Shown one piece after another: positions 1 to 5,038 of a stretch of DNA of 6,240 nt. The position numbers were made by a program, and so were the translations under genes. The DNA comes from an uncultured Clostridia bacterium (GTDB lineage Bacteria > Bacillota > Clostridia > Oscillospirales > Acutalibacteraceae): the NCBI GenBank assembly GCA_937897215.1, contig CALCBQ010000135.1, positions 1-6,240 on the forward strand, given 5' to 3'. The notes beneath the pieces were generated by a model. The model saw only the letters and a program-made list of their open reading frames with translations. It ran no database searches and was not told where the DNA came from. Positions within the stretch are counted from its first letter, which is position 1, and each line of letters opens with the position of its first letter.

Positions 1-2
1 AT

Positions 3-515
3 ACAGTCAAGATAGACAATATCAATACCTTTGATGATTGGAGCAAGACAATTGTGGAACTCCAGCAGATGAAAGACGCTGGCAAGCTGGAATATACAAA
101 CATTGCAGTAGATAATATTTCAGAACTTGAAAGGTGTATCTTGTCAGACCTCGGTAGCAAAGGGAAAAACAAAGGAGTTCCTGCACAAAGCGACTACCAG
201 TATATGCAGTTCAAATTAGTCAACTCGCTCCGCTACATGAAGCAGTTGAACGTGAATGTGATTTGGACAGCATGGGAAGATGTCAGGCAGATAGTAAGCC
301 CTGATGGCACAAGTTACTCACAGCTAATACCGAAAATGTCAGCAAAGATTGTGGATAATATCTGTGGTTTGTGTGATGTAGTGGGCAAGATAATGGTCAA
401 GCGTGATGGAACTCATGGTATTTTGCTTGAAGCCACACAGAACATTTATGCAAAGAACCAAATAGACAGCAGAAAAGGTTGTCTTGTGGAAGAATTTGCA
501 AATTTTGAGAGGTGA
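3..515 (+). CDS. AAA_24-type phage RecA-like ATPase (Sak4-like), 5'-truncated
   Basis: The frame is open from the left edge, so this is the last 170 residues of a longer protein; the GTG at 54 is internal, not a start. A Walker B-like strand ending in Asp (IAVDNISEL) lies about 35 residues in. It is followed by a helix and strand (LRYMKQLNVNVIWTAWED) typical of the phage nucleotide-binding family AAA_24, which includes the Sak4 single-strand-annealing-related ATPases. Known members are about 220-250 residues and bind ATP through an N-terminal Walker A motif, which would lie outside this window. The likely role is phage recombination or replication-fork repair together with a single-strand-binding protein, and an SSB-like gene sits two genes downstream, a common pairing. 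It ends in TGA at 513-515, just ahead of the next start. Family assignment is from motif and context; the missing Walker A prevents full confirmation. Confidence 0.8.
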   Translation, partial: TVKIDNINTFDDWSKTIVELQQMKDAGKLEYTNIAVDNISELERCILSDLGSKGKNKGVPAQSDYQYMQFKLVNSLRYMKQLNVNVIWTAWEDVRQIVSPDGTSYSQLIPKMSAKIVDNICGLCDVVGKIMVKRDGTHGILLEATQNIYAKNQIDSRKGCLVEEFANFER

Positions 516-519
516 TTTT

Positions 520-717
520 ATGAAGATACAGATAACGCAGTCAATTTATGACCCGTACACAAACAAAGAGGGTAAGCTTGTAGATTATACAAGAACAGAG
601 ACTATTGAGGGCTATATTGAAGATGGTGAAATGCTCATAAGTCTCATAAACATCATAACAACAACGTTCAAGAACGTTGAAATAAGTATATCCACCAATG
701 CAGAAGAAAAGGAGTAA
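520..717 (+). CDS. Small hypothetical phage protein (65 aa)
   Basis: I do not recognise this 65-residue protein. The ATG at 520 is preferred over an in-frame upstream start at 484 because AGAGGTG at 507-513 sits 6 bases before it and the upstream start would lie inside the ATPase gene. The product looks like a small alpha/beta protein: an N-terminal strand (MKIQITQSIYD), a polar middle rich in Thr, Glu and Tyr, a hydrophobic stretch (MLISLINIITTTF), then a strand and an acidic end. There is no signal peptide and no Cys. It lies between the ATPase and SSB-like genes and ends 5 bases before the SSB-like start, so it is surely cotranslated and may assist that module, which is inference. An 18-base inverted repeat lies within its 3' end. 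Confidence 0.7.
   Translation: MKIQITQSIYDPYTNKEGKLVDYTRTETIEGYIEDGEMLISLINIITTTFKNVEISISTNAEEKE
662..679. repeat. 18-base inverted repeat
   Basis: CAACGTTCAAGAACGTTG is two 8-base arms around AA. In DNA it is operator-like, and in RNA it could give a stem with a slightly opened loop. It lies in the 3' end of the 65-residue gene, about 45 bases ahead of the SSB-like start, clear of that gene's RBS. Confidence 0.5.
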
Positions 718-722
718 TCATT

Positions 723-1169
723 ATGGGATGGAAGTATCAGAGAGAAGAAAGCACACCTATTGAGCAGATACCTGAAGGGAAGCACAGAATACGCATTAAG
801 AGCGTAGAAGCGGCACAGTCAAAGGCTGGTAATGATATGCTGGCATTCCAGTTTGAAGTAAGTGGGTTTTCCACAATTCTTTATCATTACATTACTTTCC
901 TGAATGACAAGCCTGAGATAACGAACAGGATGTTGACACAGTTCTTTGACAGTTTCAAAGATATTCCAGAGGGCAATTTCAAGTTCAGCACATGGACAGG
1001 CAAAGTCGGTGCTTGCATGGTTGCAAAAGACAAGAACAATCCTGACAGAACAAGGCTTAGTTATTTCATTCCTGCTGACAAGCAAGCAGATTTACCCGCT
1101 TGGAAAAATAGCAATGGCGATGCTCCTGCAGGATTTGAAGAAGTAGAAAGTGATGATTATCCTTTCTGA
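723..1169 (+). CDS. DUF669-like phage protein, probable single-strand DNA-binding protein
   Basis: The 148-residue product matches the pattern of the phage DUF669 family: an N-terminal GWKY segment, IPEGKHRIRIKSVEAAQSK, a central NDMLAFQFEVSG strand, then MTNR-like EITNRMLTQFFDSF, WTGKVGACMVAKDKN and a SYFIP segment. The last residues (EEVESDDYPF) form an acidic, Phe-ending tip like the C-terminal tail by which bacterial SSBs recruit partner proteins. DUF669 genes regularly neighbour AAA_24 ATPases in Firmicutes phages, as here. The likely role is coating single-stranded DNA during phage replication and recombination. The RBS AAAAGGAG at 707-714 lies 8 bases before the ATG. The TGA stop overlaps the first of two tandem palindromic 10-mers. 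The family call is from recalled sequence pattern; ssDNA binding is inferred from the tail and context. Confidence 0.8.
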   Translation: MGWKYQREESTPIEQIPEGKHRIRIKSVEAAQSKAGNDMLAFQFEVSGFSTILYHYITFLNDKPEITNRMLTQFFDSFKDIPEGNFKFSTWTGKVGACMVAKDKNNPDRTRLSYFIPADKQADLPAWKNSNGDAPAGFEEVESDDYPF

Positions 1170-1186
1170 TGTATCATGATGTATCA
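1167..1186. repeat. Two abutting copies of palindromic 10-mer TGATGTATCA
   Basis: TGATGTATCA occurs at 1167-1176 and again at 1177-1186 with no gap. Each copy is itself a TGAT/ATCA palindrome around a GT centre. A third copy lies at 1515-1524 inside a gene, and the shared match with the first copy extends to 14 bases (TTCTGATGTATCAT). The first copy contains the stop codon of the SSB-like gene. The arrangement resembles an operator, but no binding protein can be assigned. Confidence 0.5.
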
Positions 1187-1215
1187 TAAGGTTTGCGGTC
1201 ATCCTTAAAACCGCA
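1187..1215 (+). other. Two mutually exclusive short hairpins ahead of the tRNA
   Basis: TAAGG at 1187-1191 can pair with CCTTA at 1203-1207 (5 bp, 11-base loop). TGCGGT at 1194-1199 can pair with ACCGCA at 1210-1215 (6 bp, 10-base loop). The two stems interleave, so only one can form simply, although a pseudoknot is conceivable. No U-run follows, so this is not a standard intrinsic terminator. It may be a processing or spacing element between the mRNA and the tRNA; function is unknown. Confidence 0.35.
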
Positions 1216-1220
1216 CACAA

Positions 1221-1294
1221 TACGGTATAGTACAATGGTAGTACAACAGATTTTGGCTCTGTGAATACAAGTTCAACTCTTGTTACCGTAACCA
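1221..1294 (+). tRNA. tRNA-Gln, anticodon TTG, with encoded CCA
   Basis: A complete 74-base cloverleaf can be drawn by hand. The acceptor stem is TACGGTA 1221-1227 with TACCGTA 1284-1290 (7 of 7 paired). U8 is at 1228. The D stem is GTAC 1230-1233 with GTAC 1241-1244, and the loop carries GG at 1237-1238. The anticodon stem is ACAGA 1246-1250 with TCTGT 1258-1262, and the loop holds TTG at 1253-1255. The variable loop has 4 bases. The T stem is ACAAG 1267-1271 with CTTGT 1279-1283, and the loop is TTCAACT. A discriminator A at 1291 is followed by CCA at 1292-1294. The weak U1-A72 pair is a known identity feature for glutaminyl-tRNA synthetase. All four stems are free of mismatches, so the gene looks functional. 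It probably is cotranscribed with the flanking early genes and cut out of the transcript. Confidence 0.95.
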
Positions 1295-1310
1295 GTAGCT
1301 ATTAAGCTAT
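1295..1310 (+). other. Small hairpin directly 3' of the tRNA CCA
   Basis: TAGCT at 1296-1300 pairs with AGCTA at 1305-1309 around the loop ATTA, with a possible extra G-U pair at 1295 and 1310. It begins one base after the tRNA CCA. No T-run follows, so it is not an intrinsic terminator. It could help position the nuclease that trims the tRNA 3' end; that is speculation. Confidence 0.3.
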
Positions 1311-1336
1311 ATGATAAAATGAAAGAGGTGTTTTTT

Positions 1337-1705
1337 ATGACAGAACAAGCTAAGAAGAAAATACAGGAGTTCAAGGATTTTTTTGTGCATGAAAAAGATG
1401 GTATCAACTATGGCAGTGATTTAGCAATGCACTGTATTATGCTGGAGAAGAGCGGTAAAGCCCCTAACATCTTTCAGACAGGCGGCGGTGATTTTAATGA
1501 CTGTATACTTCTTCTGATGTATCATTTAGATACAATTAGAGAGATGTCTAAAGATGTACTTTACGTTGAAGACCCTTTGGGCTTTATGATAGCAATGACG
1601 AAGATATATATGGGCATACTTGAAATACATGGTGGTTCACTTGCAAAAGATGGTCTTTCGTACACACAGATGACTATGCCAAGGTTTGACAATGACAATG
1701 AATGA
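1337..1705 (+). CDS. Hypothetical phage protein (122 aa)
   Basis: I do not recognise this gene. The ATG at 1337 is chosen because AGAGGTG at 1324-1330 lies 6 bases upstream; an in-frame ATG at 1319 overlaps that RBS region and has none of its own. The product begins with a Lys-rich helix (EQAKKKIQEFKDFF). It has a Gly-rich turn near residue 50 (FQTGGGDFNDC) followed by a strongly hydrophobic helix, and a second one near residues 84-95 (FMIAMTKIYMGILEIHGG). These look like amphipathic core helices rather than membrane spans. It is the first gene after the tRNA and opens the run of overlapping genes that ends with the helicase. The next start lies 8 bases past its stop. Confidence 0.75.
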   Translation: MTEQAKKKIQEFKDFFVHEKDGINYGSDLAMHCIMLEKSGKAPNIFQTGGGDFNDCILLLMYHLDTIREMSKDVLYVEDPLGFMIAMTKIYMGILEIHGGSLAKDGLSYTQMTMPRFDNDNE

Positions 1706-1713
1706 GGTACAAA

Positions 1714-1878
1714 ATGGTAGCATATAAGAAGCCGCAGATATTGAAGCCGTATATAGTTACATATATCAATGATGACGATGAACTCAAAGAAAAGCTGGTA
1801 TATGCAGTCAACGTAGATGCGGCATCAAAAATCGTTGATAGCACAATAAGTGTAAAGGAATGGGAAAAGCATGAATGA
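1714..1878 (+). CDS. Small hypothetical phage protein (54 aa)
   Basis: This short gene fills what would otherwise be a gap. GAGGT at 1704-1708 lies 5 bases before the ATG at 1714, and the frame runs 54 codons to TGA at 1876-1878, overlapping the next start by 8 bases. The product starts MVAYKKPQILKPYIVTYIND, then has an acidic turn (NDDDELKEKL) and a second strand-helix unit (VYAVNVDAASKIVDSTI), ending KEWEKHE. The strand-turn-strand-helix order suggests a small alpha/beta fold. No known family is recognised. The tight spacing on both sides and the good RBS argue that it is expressed. Confidence 0.65.
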   Translation: MVAYKKPQILKPYIVTYINDDDELKEKLVYAVNVDAASKIVDSTISVKEWEKHE

Positions 1879-2092
1879 TGAATGGATAAGCGTTAAAGAC
1901 AGACTTCCAAAAGAGGATGGCTTTTACCTTGTTTATATCGTAGCAAATTTTAACCCTGAAAATAAGCAAATGATAACACTGTATTTTTCAGGTTTATCAA
2001 AGAGGTTTATTTATGGGAGTGATGAAATTTTTACTGTAACACATTGGATGTCACTTCCTGAACCGCCGAAGGAGAATAGCAATGACGATTGA
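1871..2092 (+). CDS. DUF551 domain protein (73 aa)
   Basis: The 73-residue product carries the hallmarks of DUF551, a small domain common in phages and prophages: an N-terminal EWISVKDRLPKEDGFYLVY and a C-terminal VTHWMSLPEPP. The usual length is about 60-75 residues, so this copy is complete. No biochemical role is established for the family. The start overlaps the end of the previous gene by 8 bases, with AAAGGAA at 1854-1860 as a rather distant RBS, which suggests translational coupling. Its own end overlaps the next gene by 11 bases. Confidence 0.85.
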   Translation: MNDEWISVKDRLPKEDGFYLVYIVANFNPENKQMITLYFSGLSKRFIYGSDEIFTVTHWMSLPEPPKENSNDD

Positions 2093-2291
2093 CATTAAAA
2101 ACAGTCTGTATAAACTGCTCAATACATTAGAACAAGCAGAGGAAACAGCTTGGAGAAGTGGAAAGTACAGAGAGTTGATTGCTCTGACAAGAGCACATCT
2201 TGTAGCTATGTATTTCGGGGAAAATGAGGATGACGCTATAAGAAGTGTTGAGAATATTTATGTACCCGAAAAGGAGAGTGATGTAGAATGA
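2082..2291 (+). CDS. Small hypothetical helical protein (69 aa)
   Basis: This 69-residue product is not recognised. GAAGGAG at 2068-2074 sits 7 bases before the ATG at 2082, inside the end of the DUF551 gene. The sequence is predicted by eye to be mostly helical: IKNSLYKLLNTLEQAEETAWRS, then YRELIALTRAHLVAMYFG, then an acidic segment with DDAIRSVENIY and a charged tail. Two antiparallel helices are plausible. It has no Cys, no signal peptide and no known catalytic motif. Its TGA overlaps the next ATG as ATGA, so the two are probably coupled. Confidence 0.7.
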   Translation: MTIDIKNSLYKLLNTLEQAEETAWRSGKYRELIALTRAHLVAMYFGENEDDAIRSVENIYVPEKESDVE

Positions 2292-2629
2292 AAGATTTAA
2301 CTCAAATAACTCTTGAAGAATTTCAGGCAATGGAAGAATTTGGGCAAGACGAATTATTCAATGAAGTCGTTATAGTTCCGACTGATGATATACACGACAG
2401 CGGATATCGTTGTATGAAATTTATACTGTGCAGGAAAGGCGATATAGTAGGATGTGTAGGTGGTTACAGTGATGCTGTTCATCCAAATTTCTTCAATCCT
2501 GTTGTAATAAACATGGATTGTCTTACAACAAGCGGTTGCATAAGGCTTATGTTTAATCGTAACGCTTGCAAATGTGATGATTTCATTGGTTCGGATTTCT
2601 GTTTTTATCTGACAGGAGATGAAATATGA
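2288..2629 (+). CDS. Hypothetical phage protein (113 aa)
   Basis: I do not recognise this 113-residue protein. The start ATG overlaps the previous stop (ATGA) and AAGGAGAG at 2271-2278 serves as RBS. The N-terminus is acidic and helical (LEEFQAMEEFGQDELFNE). The rest looks strand-rich with Gly turns (CMKFILCRKGDIVGCVGGYSD) and ends in a Cys-containing section (CIRLMFNRNACKCDDFIGSDF). Six or so Cys residues are spread out rather than in clear CxxC pairs, apart from CKC. There is no signal peptide, so it is probably cytoplasmic. It lies directly upstream of the nuclease gene. Confidence 0.7.
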   Translation: MKDLTQITLEEFQAMEEFGQDELFNEVVIVPTDDIHDSGYRCMKFILCRKGDIVGCVGGYSDAVHPNFFNPVVINMDCLTTSGCIRLMFNRNACKCDDFIGSDFCFYLTGDEI

Positions 2630-2648
2630 CCGCCAAAGGAGCAGAATG

Positions 2649-3014
2649 ATGAATAACAAAAAGCTTGGCACTCAGTTTGAGCAGGAATTTTGCGAGTATC
2701 TTGCAAATTGTGGCTGGTGGGTGCATTTCATATCACCTGACATGACTGGCTCACAGCCGTTCGATATCATAGCTGTAAAAGGCGGCAAAGCAGTTGCTAT
2801 TGACTGCAAGACTTGTGTGGCAAAGAATTTCAGTATAAACAGGCTGGAAGATAATCAGATATTAGCTTTCAAAAGATGGCACAAGTGTGGGAATGATAAC
2901 ACATTTATAGCGATAAAGCATGAAAATGAAGTGTATATCTGTGATTTTGTGAGACTTTGGGAGCAAAGAATAATTCCTATCAAAGACATGGTGAAAGCGA
3001 GGAAATTAATGTGA
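2649..3014 (+). CDS. PD-(D/E)XK nuclease, Holliday junction resolvase-like
   Basis: The 121-residue product has the order expected of Hjc/RecU-type resolvases. GTQFEQEF at residues 7-14 supplies the N-terminal acidic residue, QPFDIIAV at 36-43 the active-site Asp39, and AIDCKT at 50-55 the (D/E)xK pair Asp52/Lys54, where many relatives have Glu. A helix with Gln70 follows. Such enzymes cleave four-way DNA junctions with Mg2+; other PD-(D/E)XK roles such as branched-DNA or restriction-like cleavage cannot be excluded. AGGAG at 2637-2641 lies 7 bases from the ATG at 2649; an adjacent ATG at 2646 is the alternative start. An upstream ATG at 2619 has a weaker context. It precedes the zinc protein and helicase genes, so branch migration and resolution may act together. 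Confidence 0.8.
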   Translation: MNNKKLGTQFEQEFCEYLANCGWWVHFISPDMTGSQPFDIIAVKGGKAVAIDCKTCVAKNFSINRLEDNQILAFKRWHKCGNDNTFIAIKHENEVYICDFVRLWEQRIIPIKDMVKARKLM

Positions 3015-3238
3015 TTAAGTTGGTATATGACAAAGGTAATTGTGTGGGGTGTCCACCTTACATGGGGTGTCTTGGGAGTATGTGCCCAATGTGCTACGAA
3101 ACAGTTATGATATGTGACGAGTGTGGTCAAGAAGTTGATGATTTGTACAGAGATGAAGATAATGTGGATTGGTGTGATGAATGCCGAGATAAGCAGTATA
3201 CACACATAGACATAGATAATGCAGGAGATTTTGTATGA
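3011..3238 (+). CDS. Cys-rich zinc-ribbon phage protein (75 aa)
   Basis: The 75-residue product starts at a GTG that overlaps the nuclease stop (GTGA), with GAGG at 2999-3002 as RBS. A TTG at 2957 in the same frame would overlap the nuclease gene and is less likely. Nine Cys lie at residues 11, 14, 20, 25, 28, 35, 38, 55 and 58. The first group reads CVGCPPYMGC then CPMC; the second forms a clean zinc ribbon, CDEC at 35-38 and CDEC at 55-58. Small proteins with this two-part Cys pattern recur in Firmicutes phages without known function. It probably binds one or two zinc ions. Its stop overlaps the helicase start as ATGA, which points to coupled expression and perhaps a helicase or DNA-binding partner role. 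Confidence 0.75.
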   Translation: MIKLVYDKGNCVGCPPYMGCLGSMCPMCYETVMICDECGQEVDDLYRDEDNVDWCDECRDKQYTHIDIDNAGDFV

Positions 3239-4629
3239 GAGCAAAGATAAGCAATGTCATTACAGTTGACGCAACACCTGAAATAGTGAAATTCTGTGAA
3301 GATAATTTGGTGATAGACAATCCTGAGTATCTCACAAAGATGAAGCTGGGCAAGTGGCTGGGAAACACGCCCAGCAAACTGTATTTGTATGAAAAAAGAG
3401 GAAATAAGATAGTAGTTCCGTATGGTTGCAGAAAACACATTGAAGATATAGTTGATTACTGTGGTGGTGCAATTGATATGGAATATCTTGGTGATGATAT
3501 AATCACAAGAGGATATAACTATCACAGCAACATTCAGTTATATCCATATCAGCAAAAAGCCGCAGACGCTATGATAAAAGCATGGAACGGTATTGTAGTC
3601 ATGCCTTGTGGGTCAGGTAAAACACAGACAGCGTTGCAGACAGTAGCAAGATTGTGTGGAAAGACATTATGGTTAACGCACACACAGGATTTACTTAATC
3701 AGTCGATGAACAGAGCAAAGGAATGCTTTGAATGTGATAAGTCAGCATTTGGAACTATCACAGCAGGAAAAGTCAATATCAGTGAAGGCATAACTTTTGC
3801 CACTGTTCAGACAATGTGCAAGCTTGATTTATCACAATACAGAAAAGAATGGGACACAATAGTTGTTGATGAATGCCAGCACTGCTGTGGTACACCTACA
3901 AAAGTCACTCAGTTTTATAAAGTCATCAATAGCCTTTATGCTATAAACAAATTTGGTCTTACAGCCACACCTAAACGCACTGATGGATTGGATAAAAGTA
4001 TGTATGCGCTTTTAGGTGATATTATCATTGAAATAGATAAAAGCGAGGTTGCAGAAAAGACTTGTGATGTGATAGTGCAAAGTGTGGAAACAGGATATTT
4101 TCCTGATACAGATGATGTTCTGAATGGTGACGGCACTATCAATTATATGCAACTTACTCAGAATTTGATAGATGACACGAAACGCTTTCAAAAAGTAATG
4201 ATGACTATAAACAATAAATGTCGTTCACATTCAATGGTGCTGGCAAATCGTGTTTCTTATCTTCAAGAAATGAGTGCAGGATATTTTGGTAAATCTATCT
4301 GCATTTCTACACTTGGTACATCAAAAGCCGCAAAAGAAGAACGTAAAGAAGCGTTAAGAAAGTTGAATGATGGAGAGATTGACTGCATATTTGCAACTTA
4401 TCAACTGGCGGCAGAGGGTTTGGATTGTCCTAATCTGAGATATGTAGTATTTGCCACACCTGAAAAGAATGAGCGCACTGTAACTCAGGCAGTTGGCAGA
4501 GTTGCAAGAAAAGCAGACGGCAAAAAGTTTGGAACAGTCATTGATTTTGTGGACGGATTTGGGATGTATAAAAGCTGGGCAAAAAAAAGACAGTCATATT
4601 ATAAGAAATTGGGAGTTATTTTTTCATAA
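3235..4629 (+). CDS. Superfamily 2 DNA/RNA helicase, DEAD/DEAH (XPB-like) type
   Basis: This 464-residue protein has all core SF2 helicase motifs. YPYQQKAAD at 103-111 is Q-motif-like. Motif I (Walker A) is MPCGSGKT at 123-130. Motif Ia is TLWLTHTQDLL. Motif II is DECQH at 212-216. Motif III is TATP at 243-246. Motif V is AAEGLDCP at 392-399, and motif VI is QAVGRVAR at 418-425 with both arginines. The DECQH box and layout fit the ResIII/XPB-like branch. It should unwind or translocate on duplex DNA using ATP. The first 100 residues are not part of the helicase core and carry no motif I know. The RBS GCAGGAG at 3221-3227 is 7 bases from the ATG, which overlaps the previous stop. An A8 run at 4581-4588 near the 3' end could permit slippage, but the frame is intact. 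Confidence 0.93.
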   Translation: MRAKISNVITVDATPEIVKFCEDNLVIDNPEYLTKMKLGKWLGNTPSKLYLYEKRGNKIVVPYGCRKHIEDIVDYCGGAIDMEYLGDDIITRGYNYHSNIQLYPYQQKAADAMIKAWNGIVVMPCGSGKTQTALQTVARLCGKTLWLTHTQDLLNQSMNRAKECFECDKSAFGTITAGKVNISEGITFATVQTMCKLDLSQYRKEWDTIVVDECQHCCGTPTKVTQFYKVINSLYAINKFGLTATPKRTDGLDKSMYALLGDIIIEIDKSEVAEKTCDVIVQSVETGYFPDTDDVLNGDGTINYMQLTQNLIDDTKRFQKVMMTINNKCRSHSMVLANRVSYLQEMSAGYFGKSICISTLGTSKAAKEERKEALRKLNDGEIDCIFATYQLAAEGLDCPNLRYVVFATPEKNERTVTQAVGRVARKADGKKFGTVIDFVDGFGMYKSWAKKRQSYYKKLGVIFS

Positions 4630-4633
4630 GGTA

Positions 4634-4662
4634 TTGACAAATATAATAAAATATGATATTAT
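4634..4662 (+). promoter_or_regulatory. Near-consensus sigma-70/A promoter with extended -10
   Basis: TTGACA at 4634-4639 matches the -35 consensus exactly. After 17 bases, TATTAT at 4657-4662 is a 5 of 6 match to the -10 box, preceded by TG at 4654-4655 (extended -10). Transcription would begin near 4669-4670, about 26 bases before the GTG start at 4696. It lies in the 66-base gap after the helicase gene, the only place in this half of the window where coding stops. It would drive the HTH, 3D-like and MazG genes separately from the upstream transcript. The surrounding sequence is very AT-rich. Confidence 0.75.
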
Positions 4663-4695
4663 ATATATGTTCTTGCATTGTGTGAGGTGTTTGAT

Positions 4696-5025
4696 GTGAA
4701 AGCAATAACGAGAGGTAGAACACGCAAAGAAGTTGTTGAAGATGATGGTGTCAAGCAAATACTCAAAGAACAAACAAAAGGGCTGATAGAGAAATCTGTC
4801 AGAACAGGTATGTGTACCATGATAGGAGTTGTGCTGTATGTCTTGTATAAAAGAGGATGGCACAAAGACAAACTCAATGCGCTGATAGATGACATTATTG
4901 CTATCCTGAGAATGCCTGAGACACCGCAAGGACATCTGGACAACGGTATGGTTGTCAAGTATATGGCAAGCAAAGGGGTAGACCCTATGCGGATATACAA
5001 TGAGGTAAAATTTTCATTTGAGTAA
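4696..5025 (+). CDS. Hypothetical phage protein (109 aa)
   Basis: The GTG at 4696 is preferred because GTGAGGTG at 4682-4689 is 6 bases upstream; a TTG at 4678 would overlap that site. The N-terminus is basic (MKAITRGRTRKEVVEDDGVK). The middle has a hydrophobic stretch at residues 38-52 (TGMCTMIGVVLYVLY) followed by KRGWHKDKL, and a second helix (LNALIDDIIAILRM). Similar phage proteins have a helix ahead of a GW.k..L motif, so the stretch is more likely a buried helix than a membrane span, though it is borderline. The C-terminus (GVDPMRIYNEVKF) looks like a small helix near the end. No function is known to me. It is the first gene after the promoter. Confidence 0.75.
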   Translation: MKAITRGRTRKEVVEDDGVKQILKEQTKGLIEKSVRTGMCTMIGVVLYVLYKRGWHKDKLNALIDDIIAILRMPETPQGHLDNGMVVKYMASKGVDPMRIYNEVKFSFE

Positions 5026-5038
5026 AAGGAGAGGTTTT

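Noticed and set aside
946..1146. A 66-codon + strand frame inside the SSB-like gene
   Set aside because: It is fully nested in a recognised gene in another frame and has no ribosome binding site.
1187..1215. The paired region ahead of the tRNA as an intrinsic terminator
   Set aside because: Stems are only 5-6 bp and no T-run follows either of them.
1253..1255. The tRNA as a stop-codon suppressor
   Set aside because: The anticodon is TTG, a normal glutamine anticodon; none of CTA, TTA or TCA is in the loop.
2089..2114. TTGACA followed by TATAAA as a possible promoter
   Set aside because: The spacer is only 14 bases, too short for the vegetative sigma factor, and both boxes lie inside coding sequence of tightly coupled genes.
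2855..3525. Several long open frames on the - strand opposite the nuclease, zinc protein and helicase start
   Set aside because: They lie antisense to well-supported genes, lack ribosome binding sites and have the low-complexity, hydrophobic composition typical of shadow frames.
4581..4588. A8 run as a programmed frameshift site in the helicase
   Set aside because: The normal frame continues with conserved-looking basic residues to a stop 40 bases later, and no stimulating structure is evident; a shift would only alter the last few residues.
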